DNA of 64,000 nt, taken from the NCBI GenBank assembly GCA_013002025.1, contig JABDKW010000005.1, forward strand, positions 62,001 through 126,000. The letters run 5' to 3'. Shown piece after piece: positions 8,209 through 19,227 of this stretch. The position numbers were made by a program, and so were the translations under genes. Under the pieces are notes generated by a model. It saw nothing but the letters and a program-made list of their open reading frames with translations, had not been told where the DNA came from and searched no databases. Within the stretch, counting starts at the first letter, position 1, and each line of letters starts with the position of its first letter. Origin of the DNA: Gammaproteobacteria bacterium. GTDB lineage: Bacteria > Pseudomonadota > Gammaproteobacteria > Arenicellales > Arenicellaceae.

Positions 8209-8571
8209 ATGCAAGCAAAGGTAATGGTAATTGACGATAGTAATACTATCCGAATGACGGCCGAGACCATCCTCAAAAAAGAGGGTTACGAAGTCTATAC
8301 AGCCACAAACGGGTTTGAGGCCATGTCGGTGATAACCGATACCCGCCCCGATATTATTTTCGTCGATATTATGATGCCGCGGTTGGATGGCTATCAGACC
8401 TGCAAATTAATTAAGAACAACAGCTATTTTCGAAATACGCCCGTGGTCATGCTGTCCAGTAAAGACAGTTTATTTGACCGCGCCAGAGGTCGCGTGGCGG
8501 GTTCTGAGCAGCACATAAATAAACCGTTCACTAAGAGTGAATTACTCGAAGCTATTAATCGATACGTTTGA
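8209..8571 (+). CDS. pilG: Twitching motility response regulator PilG
   Basis: This is a single CheY-like receiver domain of 120 residues. The acidic pocket is DD at 9-10, the phospho-acceptor is D53 in FVDIMMPRLDG, and the conserved lysine is K105 in NKPF. Close resemblance to PilG (VMVIDDSNTIRMTAETILKK) and its place at the head of the cluster identify it. In Pseudomonas, PilG is phosphorylated by ChpA and promotes type IV pilus extension and cAMP synthesis. It is followed 47 bases later by pilH. Confidence 0.95.
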   Translation: MQAKVMVIDDSNTIRMTAETILKKEGYEVYTATNGFEAMSVITDTRPDIIFVDIMMPRLDGYQTCKLIKNNSYFRNTPVVMLSSKDSLFDRARGRVAGSEQHINKPFTKSELLEAINRYV

Positions 8572-8618
8572 ACAACGATCGCAATTAAATTCCCCTGTCT
8601 TAAATATCACCCAAAACT

Positions 8619-8993
8619 ATGTCATCAGATAAAACCATACTGGTCGTAGACGATTCCATGACCGATTTTGTTTATGTGAAAAACATTCTCAAACATGGCG
8701 GCTACAACATTGTGCATGCTCAGTCAGGAAAGGACGGGCTGGAAAAGGCCAAACAGCTTTTGCCGGACTGCATATTAATGGATGTTGTCATGCCCGAGAT
8801 GAACGGGTTTCAGGCAACTCGCGCATTGTCCAGAGACTTTACCACCGCCAATATTCCGGTGATCATGTTAAGTACCAAGTCACAGAAAACGGATCAGGTC
8901 TGGGCTCAGCGCCAGGGCGCCACCGGCTACGTGATAAAACCTGCCGACCCCAGGGCACTACTGACCAAGCTTAAATCGGTGTTAAGCGCATGA
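8619..8993 (+). CDS. pilH: Twitching motility response regulator PilH
   Basis: This is a second stand-alone receiver domain (124 residues) with DD at 11-12, phospho-acceptor D55 in LMDVVMPEMNG and K in VIKPADP. In the Pil-Chp pathway PilH is the regulator linked to pilus retraction, or acts as a phosphate sink for ChpA. Gene order pilG-pilH-pilI matches Pseudomonas and Acinetobacter. Confidence 0.94.
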   Translation: MSSDKTILVVDDSMTDFVYVKNILKHGGYNIVHAQSGKDGLEKAKQLLPDCILMDVVMPEMNGFQATRALSRDFTTANIPVIMLSTKSQKTDQVWAQRQGATGYVIKPADPRALLTKLKSVLSA

Positions 8994-9038
8994 AATCATC
9001 GATGCATAGTTGCCGCACTTATGGCCAGTTGAGTAATC

Positions 9039-9581
9039 ATGGCTGAACAGTCCGCTTATCAGTTGCTCAGTGATATGCGTCAGCAGGCGATTGATTTCGC
9101 CGCGCGCAATATCACCATTACCACCCAATCTGCGGGCGTGAAAAATATCGCCTATGTGGTAAATGGCGTGCACTTTTTCAGTAACGCACAGGACATCAGG
9201 GAAATATCTGTGTGCGAAAATCTGACACGAATTCCACAAACCAAGCCCTGGCTGCGTGGGCTGGTTAATTCTAAAGGTGTGTTGTACTCAGTTACTGACC
9301 TGTCCTTGCTGGCGGGCTTTGGTCGACAAACGCCTGAGAAAAAAGGCCATTTGCTACTACTCAATGATCCAGATTTGCAGAGTGCTTTTCTGGTCAACCG
9401 GGTTATTGGTTTTCGCTATTTCGATGATGCAGAACGCATTGAGAACCTGGAAACCAAACAAGACACTTTGGATGGCCTTAGCACCTTTGTGGTGTCCGGC
9501 TGTCATCTCGATGGTCAGGATTGGTTTGAGCTGGCTATTCCGGCCCTGATGGAGTCGGAACAGTTCCGAGAGGTCCAGTAG
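9039..9581 (+). CDS. pilI: Chemotaxis adaptor PilI (CheW-like)
   Basis: The 180-residue protein is a single CheW domain that couples the receptor PilJ to the kinase ChpA. KPWLRGLVNSKGVLYSVTDL is the conserved CheW core. The gene lies between pilH and pilJ as in other Pil-Chp operons. It has no membrane segment and should be cytoplasmic. Confidence 0.93.
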   Translation: MAEQSAYQLLSDMRQQAIDFAARNITITTQSAGVKNIAYVVNGVHFFSNAQDIREISVCENLTRIPQTKPWLRGLVNSKGVLYSVTDLSLLAGFGRQTPEKKGHLLLLNDPDLQSAFLVNRVIGFRYFDDAERIENLETKQDTLDGLSTFVVSGCHLDGQDWFELAIPALMESEQFREVQ

Positions 9582-9635
9582 TCATGCAATACGACAATAA
9601 TCAGACAGACAAGTTTTTTTCAAAGGGTTAGCGAA

Positions 9636-11801
9636 ATGAGTGAACCGAGCAATAAAAGAGACGAGTTCATGGAGCTTAAAAGCGGGAACTCTATCGACGA
9701 TAATGTGACCAGCGAAGGCTTGTACGATGCCCAAGGATCTACCGGCCTGACGCCGAGTTCTGAGGTAGTAGGCGAGGCCGCACCGCCGGCTGATATGGTG
9801 GCCGACGGGCGTAAAGAAAAACTGTGGATCGTGATTACGGTGTTAGCGTTCCTGCTAGCGCTGCTCAGCAGTTCGTTACTGAACCCCATGGTGGCGGTGC
9901 AGGACCAACGTGTGGATCAGGCTGAGGAAGTGAAGAACGCGGTCGGCCTAACCAATGCAGCCGCGGCGCAAGCGTTGAGTGAGGGCGGCACATTTGCTGC
10001 GGTGGAAAGTAATCGTCGTGTCGCTGAACAGGCAGCAAAAGGGCTGATCAGCGCCGATACTCTGCTCGAAAAAATATCGGCAGCCATGTTTGCTGATAGC
10101 GATGCTAACGCGGCCCTTAGCACCGACTGGGCTTCTTACAATACGGCGGCTAATCAGTTTCTGGCTAAACGTGACGAGATTACTCAGGTGCAGACGAAGC
10201 TCGAAGAGCTCAGTGCGAACATCGGCGCCGCGGTGACGGAGTCGGTAGATTTTGTTGATGCGGTCGCCAAAGAAGGTACCAGTAAATCCAGCTCCAGCAT
10301 TAAAGATCGTTATTTATTTCTGACCTCAGAAGCCTCAAACCTGAATGGGATATTGGGCACACTCACCACCTCGATTCGAAATTTCTATCAATCTGATAGC
10401 GACCTGGTAGCGACGGTCGATAAGCAGGCCAGTCTGATGGTGCAACTGCAGGATATGCTGAATCGAATTGTGGCGAATTCAGCTGCGGTGGTGGGTACCG
10501 TCGCGGCGCCTCTGCGTGAACGCTATCAGCAATTGGAAACTCAGGTTAGTGAAATTGGTGAAGGCACTAGCGCACTGGTTGAAGCACGAGCCGCGCTGCG
10601 TGATATGCGGGCGGAGGGCGAAAAGTTGGAAGGCTCTCTGGAAACGGCCAGTGCGCCGTCAGCAACGGTAAGAATCCTGTCGGCGATTGGCGCATTGCTG
10701 CCGGTTGTATTCGGCGTTCTGGGCGTCTACGGGTTATATCGGTACTTTACTTTGCAGAGCCGTGAGTTGGTGATGCACGAGGCAAATCTTTCAGAAACTC
10801 TGGCCGAGCAACAGGAATCCATTTTGAAGCTGTTGGATGAAATGAGCGCGCTGGCGGACGGAGACTTAACCGTTGAAGCGGAGGTCACAGACCAGATAAC
10901 AGGCGCCATAGCCGACTCGGTAAACTTTGCAGTGATCGAAATGAGAGAGCTGGTTTCACAAATTAACCGTGCCTCGATCGAGGTGGCCAATGAATCTGAA
11001 TTAGCGGTTAACAATGCGCAATCGGTTTCGCAATCGAACATGAATCAGGCAACTCAGATCACGGCCGCCGCCAAGCTTATGCAGCAAGTGTCGGAGAGTA
11101 TGCGCCAGATGTCAGAGCAGGCGGCCAGTTCCTCAGAAATGGCGCAAGATTCACAACAGGCTGCCGAGCAGGGTACTGCGGCGGTACGTGACACCATTCG
11201 CGGCATGGAAAATATGCGCGAGCAGATTCAGGAAACCTCGAAGCGCATAAAACGATTAGGCGAGAGTTCGCAGCGAATTGGCGATATTGTTGCGCTGATT
11301 GACGACATTGCCGAACAGACCAATATCCTGTCATTGAATGCCGCAATTCAAGCATCGATGGCGGGCGAAGCGGGTAGAGGTTTTGCGGTTGTGTCAGACG
11401 AGGTGCAGAGTTTGGCTGAGCGTTCTACCGAAGCCACCAGAAAAATTGCAGAACTGGTAGCGACTATTCAAAACGACACCAACGATGCGGTTTTGTCTAT
11501 GGAAAAGGCCACCCAACAAGTGGTTAGTGGAACACAGGTGGCGGATTCAGCGGGCAGCGCACTATCTGCGATTGAAGAAGTGTCCAATCGCTTAACGAAG
11601 TTGGTCGAGGGCATTGCCGAGGGCTCAACTGCACAGGCGGAGGTAGTGACCCAGGTATCACAGCAAGTTTCGCAGGTCAGTGAATCATCGACAGAAACAT
11701 CGCGTAAAGCGCAGGCTTCCGCTAATTCAATTGCCAAGCTACTGGAACTGGCAAAAGACCTGGAAACATCCGTGTCACGTTTTAAATTACCGGGCGCCTA
11801 A
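9636..11801 (+). CDS. pilJ: Methyl-accepting chemotaxis protein PilJ
   Basis: PilJ is the inner-membrane receptor of the Pil-Chp system and senses pili or surface contact. The 721-residue protein has a short cytoplasmic N-terminus, a first membrane helix near 66-84, a periplasmic helical domain with PilJ-type repeats (about 85-345), a second helix near 348-368, a HAMP-like segment and a C-terminal signalling coiled coil. The hairpin tip around residues 555-595 contains [16 protein letters not shown] and [15 protein letters not shown], the PilJ variant of the usual tip. An AGGG ribosome binding site precedes the ATG. Confidence 0.95.
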   Translation: MSEPSNKRDEFMELKSGNSIDDNVTSEGLYDAQGSTGLTPSSEVVGEAAPPADMVADGRKEKLWIVITVLAFLLALLSSSLLNPMVAVQDQRVDQAEEVKNAVGLTNAAAAQALSEGGTFAAVESNRRVAEQAAKGLISADTLLEKISAAMFADSDANAALSTDWASYNTAANQFLAKRDEITQVQTKLEELSANIGAAVTESVDFVDAVAKEGTSKSSSSIKDRYLFLTSEASNLNGILGTLTTSIRNFYQSDSDLVATVDKQASLMVQLQDMLNRIVANSAAVVGTVAAPLRERYQQLETQVSEIGEGTSALVEARAALRDMRAEGEKLEGSLETASAPSATVRILSAIGALLPVVFGVLGVYGLYRYFTLQSRELVMHEANLSETLAEQQESILKLLDEMSALADGDLTVEAEVTDQITGAIADSVNFAVIEMRELVSQINRASIEVANESELAVNNAQSVSQSNMNQATQITAAAKLMQQVSESMRQMSEQAASSSEMAQDSQQAAEQGTAAVRDTIRGMENMREQIQETSKRIKRLGESSQRIGDIVALIDDIAEQTNILSLNAAIQASMAGEAGRGFAVVSDEVQSLAERSTEATRKIAELVATIQNDTNDAVLSMEKATQQVVSGTQVADSAGSALSAIEEVSNRLTKLVEGIAEGSTAQAEVVTQVSQQVSQVSESSTETSRKAQASANSIAKLLELAKDLETSVSRFKLPGA

Positions 11802-11851
11802 TCCTGCAGTCACTCTGCAGGCAATAACAGCGAGCTAACTATCACACGACC

Positions 11852-14800
11852 ATGTCAGCCTATTCACACATAGACCGAGAAACCTTTCAATGGGTGAAAG
11901 CCGAGGTTGATGTCACTCTGCAGGCTGCTGTTGAGGCTTTGCAAAATTATGTCGATACCGCCGACAAAGGTGCCTTATTTGATTTAAGCAATTACTTTCA
12001 TCAAATCATGGGTTCGCTGCAAATGCTGGAACTCAAATCATTGTCGTCGCTGGTGCTTGAGAGCGAGCGATTGCTGGAAGATTTCACCTCAGAAAAAGGC
12101 CCGATTACCAAGCCCTCACTAATTGTTTTAATTGAGAGCTCGCTGAATTCATTGTCATCTTCACTGGTACGAATTGAAGCGGGCAAATATGAAAAGTCCA
12201 TTGAAGTCGTTGAAGTCATCAATCAGATACGCGCATTACGCGGCAAAGAAGACGTTGAAATTTCATCTTTTTTCTCACCGGACATCCATCATTTTCCAGA
12301 GGTGGATTCACAAAAGGCATTAAAAGACAGCGAATATATTCAGCGTGCTAAATCGGTGCGCAATATCTATCAGGTTAGCCTGTTGCAGTGGCTTCGCGAC
12401 AACAGCCCGCGCGCATTGGAAAACTTACGTCTATTGATCGATAAAGTGTTCCACATGAGCTCATTCAGCTCGGTTGCGCGTTTGTGGTGGGTGGCTAGCG
12501 CCTATGTCGAGTATGTTGCTAATAACGAACTACAGAATCGTTCGGTTCATGGCCGCATGCTACGCCAACTGGATGATGCGCTGCGGCAATTGTCGCAAAG
12601 TGGTGAGGCAGCCCTGGTTCGCGACCCCAAAGAAGAACTCGTCAAAATGATGTTGTTCTATATCGGGGTCGGTGAGCAACGTACTGAACGGATGGATGAA
12701 ATTGCCGAAGAATTCGGTCTCAAGAGCTTTTTCCCGGAGCTGAATGAACTGCATCATGCTCAGGATTTTGCTGAAATACAGGAAAAGATGGGTCTGCTGG
12801 CACAGCAAAAAGAAATGCCATTGCATTCCATCAGGCAGTTGGTGGCTGAATATTTTGAGAGTGACACTCCTGCCCCTGAATTGCTTGACGAAATGCAGGC
12901 TCAGTTACAAAAAGTTGCACAGCAACTGAATGCCCAGCGCATCGATATATTATGTGACGTGGTCGATGAACTTATTAAGGCAAGCGCAAATTTACGCAGT
13001 GCCGTTATCGACCGCGATGATGAAAGCGGATTTCATATTGCCAGTGCGGTGATGTTTCTGGAAACCAGCTTGAGTGGCAATGAGAGTGCCGCTGAGCAAT
13101 GGATGGAAAACGGCAACCTGAAGCTGGCGGCGTTGGAGGCATTAAACAATCAGCAGGAGATTGGCAGCGACATGGATGGTTCTGATCTTACCGGCAGTGA
13201 GCGCAGGGCCTTGCTCGACGTTGTTGGCACAGAGGTTGAAGAAAATCTGCGTGAAATCGAGACTAATCTGGAGCAGTTTTCTCAAGATTCAACTCGACTA
13301 GAGTTACTAGAAGGCATTGACAAAAAAATTCGTCAGGTACGCGGTGCACTGCAGGTATTAGGCGAGCAGAAAGTGGGGCTCTTGTTACAGCTGGCCGAGA
13401 ATCAGTTTACGGCAATTGCTGAGCGGGAAATTGAGCCAACGGCAGCCTTAAATGAGGCATTGGCAGTATCGATTGGCACCATGGAGGAGTACGTCAGGGG
13501 TCTACAAGCTGGCCGTCAGGGAATGGATTATCTGCTCGATCGCAGCATCACCGATCTGGAAGTTGCGATAGGTAAAAAAGTGTCGCGTGCCGATGTGGAG
13601 ACGTTGTTGGATAACGCTTCCAGTTCATTGTTTGGCTGGTTAGCGAATCAATCAGACTATCAGTTATTTACTGATCTCAAGTCCAGCTTGCGTGACATGT
13701 TGATCCTGGCCAAGAAGACCAAGCTGGTGGAAGTTGAAAATCTGGTTGAAGAACAAAATCGGCTGGTGGACATAATTTCTCAGGAACCGGCGTTTTTAAC
13801 GGACAATATTACGACCAATCTGCAAAATAATATGGCGACCATTGCCGGGCAGATTATCGAACTTTATGGCACTGAGGAGACTGACGAGGAATCACAATTT
13901 GATGCGGATATCATTGCCAAGAGTACCGCTATTGAAGTCCAGGACGATGACGGCGTGCGTTATCACGACGATATGGATGTGGGGCAACTCAGCGAATCAC
14001 TCGAGGCCGAAGGAGAAACGTTAAGTTCTACCGAGATTGGCAAACGCAATGCGGTTGATGAACAAGCCGCCGAAGTCGACGAAGCAATATTGGCGGTATT
14101 TATTGAAGAAAGCCACGAAGTTTTAGCCGATGCAGAACGGAACATCGAGGCCTGTCAGGAAGATCCGACAGACCTCTCCGCAATAAAGGAACTGCGGCGC
14201 GCTTTTCATACCATAAAGGGTAGCGCCCGGATGGTAGGCCTGGAGCAGGTTGGAGAGCTGGGCTGGCTTAGTGAGTCGCTGTTTAATTTCGTGCTTGATA
14301 CTGAAAAACCCGTCACTCCTTCGCTGTTGGTATATGCGCGTGAAGCGCTGGATGAGATTGCCAAGCAGGTGGACGAAAATTACCAACAGCAACATTTAAT
14401 TGACATCGACGCCTGGGGTTCCAAAACCGAAACAGTATCGATGCATTTAGAAGACGGGGTTGACGCTGATACGGATCAGGAAATCGACGATACACCCGAT
14501 GCGACAGTTTTGCCGACCGAAACCGCTGACGAATCTGACTCTCAGTCTGCGCTGCAAGAATCGACGGATAGGCCTGAGTCGCCCACTGAGCAAGGCTTCG
14601 AGGAAGCAACGTTCGGCCTGGTGGGTACGGATGCGGAAGTTGTCCCCGAGGCCACGCTTCCCAGCGCCTCGGAATCTGAGCTTGAAGAACCCACCGACGA
14701 GCACCACGACGACGCTGAAATCGAGTATGAGTATGAAGACGAGCCGGAGCTCGAGACCATTTCATTCAACATGGTTGATGACGAAGAGATGCGTGGAATA

Positions 14801-17800
14801 TTCCAGCAGGAAGCAGGTACCAATGTTGGCAAAATCATCGAGCAGTTGGAGCGTGAACCACTGGTCATCGAAGATGACGATCAATTGGCAATCTCAATTC
14901 ATACCTTGTTGGGCAATGCGCGCACCATGACATTGCATGACATGTCAGACACGTTTGATTTAGCAGAGCGGTTGTGTGATCTACACCGAGAATCTGGTCA
15001 ACCACTCGCCTCGGCAGATAAGCAGGTATTGGCTGACTTGGCGAACTCCACAAACCTGTTCTTATCGAGTGCGGCGAACCGACAGCCGTACTTTGACAAT
15101 GCCGCTGTCGATTGGGAAGAACTAGGCGCCGCGCTCAGGATTCGGTGCGAGCGGGTGGCCGCGGCTGCGGCGGAAACTGAGACAACTGTTGCGGCGGCTG
15201 ACGAATCGGAGAATTTTGCGCTGGATGTGGATGTTGATGATCATGCGCAGCAGCAGGAATCGTCTCCGGACCAGTCACTTGAAGATGCATTAGAATTGCC
15301 GGAAGAGTTCACGCTGGCGGATCGGCAGGGTGCTGATGCGCTGGATTTAGAGGAGCCGCTTGAATCGATCGACGACGCTGCGGCCGCCGCCAAGGTGGCT
15401 GCGGTGTTTGAGGGCCTTGCCCCGATTGATGACTTACTGGTCGATGGTGTGGATAACGGTGCACCGTTCGATGCGGGGACCGATGAGGCTGGCAAACCTG
15501 ACGAACTGGAGCTTGATGAACGCGCTGAAATCGATGCTCTGGAAGAGGTGGTCAGTCAGTCTGCTGAACCAGAAGCTGAACCAGAAGCTGAACCAGAAGC
15601 TGCACGTCAGAGCCTGATTCCCGACGAACTGACTGATTTAATTCAGGATGAAATTCTGCCGCTGGAAGAAAGCATAGAAGCGATGAGTTTTCAGGTGGAA
15701 GATTCGGAACTAACCGTAGAGGCCTCTGAGATGGAGATCGACAGTTTTGATCTTCAGGCCGAAGGCCATCCCGAAACATCGGATCTGCGCGAAGTCGACG
15801 AGCTCGATGTCGACCGTGAGGTCGAGAGCACTGCTGATAAGACAGCGAATGAGATTGCAGAGCCTGAGGCTACGCCAGCGGCCGAAGTGGAAGCCGAACA
15901 GGATGATCTCGATCCGGAGTTAAAAGCAATCTTCATCCAGGAGCTCCGTGTTTTGCATCATGATCTTGATGACGAAGTTGCCAAACTGTCTTCGATTAGC
16001 GAAATGGCACCGGCCATGTCCAATATTCTGCGCCATCTGCATACCATAAAAGGCAGCGCCTTAATGGCAGAGGCCACGGCCCTGGGCGAGCTGACCCACG
16101 GAGTTGAGAGCTTTCTGGAGCAAAATTTTATTCGCAATGAAGATGATCTCACGGCCACACGTCAGGCTCTGGAACACTACGCAGACTCCTTAACAATCGC
16201 TGCGGATAACTATGCGTCGGGTGAGATGTTTGAGCCACCGGCTGATTTGCTGGCGGCATTCAATATCGATGCGGAGAGCGGTTCAATTCAACCCCTCAAA
16301 GCCGAGCCCGTGGAAGGCACAATCGACCAGACTACCGCGCATGTTTTGACCGAGCGCGATTTGGCTAAGCTGGATGATGATGCGCCCGAGTCGGATAAAC
16401 AGTTAAGTGATTTCGATATTAATGACGCGCTCGCAGAGATTAGCGCGCGCATGGTGGAGATCGATACAGCCTGGAGCTCAGCGCGCGGCTGGAAATCGAC
16501 TCAACCAAAAATGGTTGAACAATTTGAGGCTTTCCAACAATTAACGCGCGACGCAATTCAACTGCGGCCTATCGTGCCGCTGGTGAGTCAGGTACGCGAT
16601 CATGTCGCCGAAATGTCGGTATCAAATGCGGAACAATTCAAGCAGGCCAAGGTGTTGATCGAAGAGTTATTCGATACGCTGGCCGCCGATGCCAGCAGGC
16701 TGGCTATCGGCCAAGCCGCTGAAAATCTAACCGATGTGGAAGCTATGCTGCAGGGCGAATTGCCGCAGGACGCCGTGCAGCCGTCCATTCCTAAAGCCGC
16801 CGCCAAAGCGGAGCAACCGTTAAAAGACGACTCCATTTTCATGCCCGCCTCTGTGGACCAACTGACCCGCAATGCCCAGCAAGATCTGGAAAGGCAGGAA
16901 CGTGCGGCCCGTGAACGCGCAGCGGCGTTGCGCATAAAAACAGAAACGCTTGATAGCCTTACCAACTACGTTGGGGATGCCAGTATGAATCGTTCGCAGA
17001 TGCGCGAGGATGTGGTATCTATCAAAACTGTAGTTGAAGAACTGTACGACAATGTGCAACGGTTTACCTCACAGCTGCGCGAATTGGAGATTGAGGCTGA
17101 CAGTAAAATCACGTCGCGCACCGGCGAGACCTATGCGCCGGGCCGGGCTGAAGAATTTGATCCGCTGGAATTAGACCGTTATACCAAACTGCAACAACTG
17201 TCACGCGGCCTGACTGAAAATCTTGATGAGCTTGGCAATATTCAAACCAGCCTGAGTTCGTTTGTATACAAAACCGAAACCGCACTGCAGAAGCAAGATC
17301 GCTTGAATCGTGAGTTGCAGGACGAGATTATGAAGGTGCGTTTGGTGTCGTTCGGTGGTGTCGGGCCACAGTTACGTCAGGTGGTGAGGCGCACCGCGCG
17401 TGAGGTTAAGAAAGATGTTGAGTTGGAAATAATCGGAGCCGATGTCAGATTAGATAAATCCATTCTTGACGGCGTCGTGCCAGCACTGGAACATATGTTG
17501 CGAAATGCTGTGGATCACGGCATTGAAACGCCTGCCGAGCGCCGTAAAACTGACAAACCCAAAGTCGGCAAGGTCAGTGTTGAATGTCGTCAGGTGGCTA
17601 GAGAAATCCTGATTAGTGTTCGGGACGACGGAGTTGGATTAAATCTTGAGAAAATTAAAGCAACCGCCGTTGAAAATAAACTGCTGACAGAAGACCAACC
17701 TCTCAAGCCCGAAGATATGCTTATGTATATTTCACAGAGCGGCTTTAGTACTGCGGATAAGTTAACCCAGATTTCCGGTCGTGGTGTGGGTATGGACGTG

Positions 17801-18757
17801 GTACAAACTACGTTGCGCCGCATGAGCGGCAGCGTGGCTTATGATTTCGAAAACGACCGGCCTGGCTCGAGTTTCACAATTCGCCTGCCATTATCACTGG
17901 CTGTTACCAGTGCCATGTTTGTAGAAAGTGGCGGTCGCCAGTTCGCGATTCCGGCCCGCACTATCGAGCGCGTCGTGAATGTAGACGCTGAAGAGCTGCT
18001 TGAGAAGATGAGAGCAGACAAGCCAGTGCTGGACGTCGCTGGGCAGTCTTACACCCTGATTGATCTGGCAGAGTATCTGGGTTTTGACTCCAAACTGTCC
18101 ATGCTAACAGGCAAGTTATCCGTCATCCTGGTAGGCGCCGGTGTGCAGAACGTAGCGGTTATAGTCGAAGAGTTGCTCGATACTCAGGAGATAGTGGTGA
18201 AGAGTCTCGGCGAACATCTGGGCCGCATACCAATTTATGCCGGTGCCACAATTCGTGCAGCAGGCGAGGTTGTGTTGCTGCTGGATCTGGTGGGTGTGTC
18301 CTACTACGAGTCGTTTATTGGCGTGCCGGATTCGGTGCGCGAACAGGAATCTGAAGGCTTTAAAGTGCCGAACGTAATGGTGGTCGATGATTCCCTCACG
18401 GTGCGTAAATCAGCCGAGCGGGATATTAGTGCCCTGGGCATCAATACGCTGCTGGCCAAAGATGGACTTGATGCCCAAGTGCAACTCAAGCAAGCCGCGC
18501 CGGACATGATTTTGCTCGATATTGAGATGCCTCGCATGGATGGCTTCGAACTATTGGAATGGGTCAAATCAAACGATGATCTGAAGAGCATTCCTGTGGT
18601 GATGATTTCTTCTCGTGCCACTGAAAAATATGTCAGCAAAGCAACTGAGCTGGGGTGTAGTGCATTTTTGGGCAAGCCATATCTGTTGGAAAATCTGGTC
18701 ACCGTTTTCAATCAGTTTCTAGAACTTGAATCGCCCATCACGCTGGAGAAATCGTAA
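11852..18757 (+). CDS. chpA: Hybrid chemotaxis histidine kinase ChpA (multi-Hpt CheA)
   Basis: The 2301-residue protein is the central kinase of the Pil-Chp pathway. Hpt-type histidines are visible at H50 (FHQIMGSLQ), H786 (FHTIKGSAR), H1017 (IHTLLGNAR) and H1397 (LHTIKGSAL), joined by long acidic linkers. Near the C-terminus come a CheA-type dimerisation segment, a HATPase domain with N1885 in RNAVDHGIE and the G-box SGRGVGMDVV, a CheW domain (about 2010-2150), and a receiver domain with phospho-acceptor D2223 in LLDIEMPRMDG. Pseudomonas ChpA is somewhat longer with more phosphotransfer domains. The H50 site lacks the usual K-G pair and may be inactive. Confidence 0.95.
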   Translation: MSAYSHIDRETFQWVKAEVDVTLQAAVEALQNYVDTADKGALFDLSNYFHQIMGSLQMLELKSLSSLVLESERLLEDFTSEKGPITKPSLIVLIESSLNSLSSSLVRIEAGKYEKSIEVVEVINQIRALRGKEDVEISSFFSPDIHHFPEVDSQKALKDSEYIQRAKSVRNIYQVSLLQWLRDNSPRALENLRLLIDKVFHMSSFSSVARLWWVASAYVEYVANNELQNRSVHGRMLRQLDDALRQLSQSGEAALVRDPKEELVKMMLFYIGVGEQRTERMDEIAEEFGLKSFFPELNELHHAQDFAEIQEKMGLLAQQKEMPLHSIRQLVAEYFESDTPAPELLDEMQAQLQKVAQQLNAQRIDILCDVVDELIKASANLRSAVIDRDDESGFHIASAVMFLETSLSGNESAAEQWMENGNLKLAALEALNNQQEIGSDMDGSDLTGSERRALLDVVGTEVEENLREIETNLEQFSQDSTRLELLEGIDKKIRQVRGALQVLGEQKVGLLLQLAENQFTAIAEREIEPTAALNEALAVSIGTMEEYVRGLQAGRQGMDYLLDRSITDLEVAIGKKVSRADVETLLDNASSSLFGWLANQSDYQLFTDLKSSLRDMLILAKKTKLVEVENLVEEQNRLVDIISQEPAFLTDNITTNLQNNMATIAGQIIELYGTEETDEESQFDADIIAKSTAIEVQDDDGVRYHDDMDVGQLSESLEAEGETLSSTEIGKRNAVDEQAAEVDEAILAVFIEESHEVLADAERNIEACQEDPTDLSAIKELRRAFHTIKGSARMVGLEQVGELGWLSESLFNFVLDTEKPVTPSLLVYAREALDEIAKQVDENYQQQHLIDIDAWGSKTETVSMHLEDGVDADTDQEIDDTPDATVLPTETADESDSQSALQESTDRPESPTEQGFEEATFGLVGTDAEVVPEATLPSASESELEEPTDEHHDDAEIEYEYEDEPELETISFNMVDDEEMRGIFQQEAGTNVGKIIEQLEREPLVIEDDDQLAISIHTLLGNARTMTLHDMSDTFDLAERLCDLHRESGQPLASADKQVLADLANSTNLFLSSAANRQPYFDNAAVDWEELGAALRIRCERVAAAAAETETTVAAADESENFALDVDVDDHAQQQESSPDQSLEDALELPEEFTLADRQGADALDLEEPLESIDDAAAAAKVAAVFEGLAPIDDLLVDGVDNGAPFDAGTDEAGKPDELELDERAEIDALEEVVSQSAEPEAEPEAEPEAARQSLIPDELTDLIQDEILPLEESIEAMSFQVEDSELTVEASEMEIDSFDLQAEGHPETSDLREVDELDVDREVESTADKTANEIAEPEATPAAEVEAEQDDLDPELKAIFIQELRVLHHDLDDEVAKLSSISEMAPAMSNILRHLHTIKGSALMAEATALGELTHGVESFLEQNFIRNEDDLTATRQALEHYADSLTIAADNYASGEMFEPPADLLAAFNIDAESGSIQPLKAEPVEGTIDQTTAHVLTERDLAKLDDDAPESDKQLSDFDINDALAEISARMVEIDTAWSSARGWKSTQPKMVEQFEAFQQLTRDAIQLRPIVPLVSQVRDHVAEMSVSNAEQFKQAKVLIEELFDTLAADASRLAIGQAAENLTDVEAMLQGELPQDAVQPSIPKAAAKAEQPLKDDSIFMPASVDQLTRNAQQDLERQERAARERAAALRIKTETLDSLTNYVGDASMNRSQMREDVVSIKTVVEELYDNVQRFTSQLRELEIEADSKITSRTGETYAPGRAEEFDPLELDRYTKLQQLSRGLTENLDELGNIQTSLSSFVYKTETALQKQDRLNRELQDEIMKVRLVSFGGVGPQLRQVVRRTAREVKKDVELEIIGADVRLDKSILDGVVPALEHMLRNAVDHGIETPAERRKTDKPKVGKVSVECRQVAREILISVRDDGVGLNLEKIKATAVENKLLTEDQPLKPEDMLMYISQSGFSTADKLTQISGRGVGMDVVQTTLRRMSGSVAYDFENDRPGSSFTIRLPLSLAVTSAMFVESGGRQFAIPARTIERVVNVDAEELLEKMRADKPVLDVAGQSYTLIDLAEYLGFDSKLSMLTGKLSVILVGAGVQNVAVIVEELLDTQEIVVKSLGEHLGRIPIYAGATIRAAGEVVLLLDLVGVSYYESFIGVPDSVREQESEGFKVPNVMVVDDSLTVRKSAERDISALGINTLLAKDGLDAQVQLKQAAPDMILLDIEMPRMDGFELLEWVKSNDDLKSIPVVMISSRATEKYVSKATELGCSAFLGKPYLLENLVTVFNQFLELESPITLEKS
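15566..15601 (+). repeat. 12-bp tandem repeat inside chpA
   Basis: Three exact copies of GAACCAGAAGCT encode Glu-Pro-Glu-Ala repeats in an acidic linker between Hpt domains. Such in-frame repeats can vary in number between strains and change linker length without breaking the frame. Confidence 0.95.
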
Positions 18758-18759
18758 CT

Positions 18760-19227
18760 ATGGCTGAACAAGGTATCACCGCAGATATTGATTGTTATTT
18801 GTTGCCGGCGAAACCATTGCCGGTTGTTTTGCCGTTGGAGTGTGTGGCTGAGGTCATTGCCAAACCCGATATCGAGCCTGCTGAAACAGGGTCCGCCAAT
18901 TGGATGGTCGGTCACACGACGTGGCAGAACCAGCGCCTGCCGGTGATGTCTTTCGACGCGCTGAATGATTCGAATGCGAAGATTAAAGGGCGCCGTAAAG
19001 CGCATTTGGTGGTGTTGAATCCAGTACCGAGTGCGGCGCGAAAGTCTTACGCAGCCTGGCTGTGCTTTGGCAATATAGAGCGTCTGACAGTGGGGCACTC
19101 CGCGCTTATGGCTGAAATTCCTGAACAGTTAGATAGGCGCTACGTAGATGCCGTGGTCAGAATCAATAAAATTGAAGCGGTGGTGCCCAAATTGGCCGCC
19201 ATTAGCGTGGCATTTTCATACTTCTGA
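18760..19227 (+). CDS. chpC: CheW-like protein, ChpC type
   Basis: The 155-residue protein follows chpA by two bases and is the last gene of the operon. It has a CheW-like beta-barrel pattern (LPVVLPLECVAEVIAKPDIE, then WMVGHTTWQNQRLPVMSFD). In Pseudomonas chpC encodes a second CheW homologue near the end of the chp cluster, thought to link further receptors to ChpA. The name rests on position and domain, since CheW domains are short and alike. Confidence 0.75.
   Translation: MAEQGITADIDCYLLPAKPLPVVLPLECVAEVIAKPDIEPAETGSANWMVGHTTWQNQRLPVMSFDALNDSNAKIKGRRKAHLVVLNPVPSAARKSYAAWLCFGNIERLTVGHSALMAEIPEQLDRRYVDAVVRINKIEAVVPKLAAISVAFSYF

Noticed and set aside
14313-14930. Long open frames opposite or out of phase with chpA
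   Set aside because: They are shadows of the acidic, codon-biased chpA linkers; the chpA frame is continuous and contains all the expected domains.
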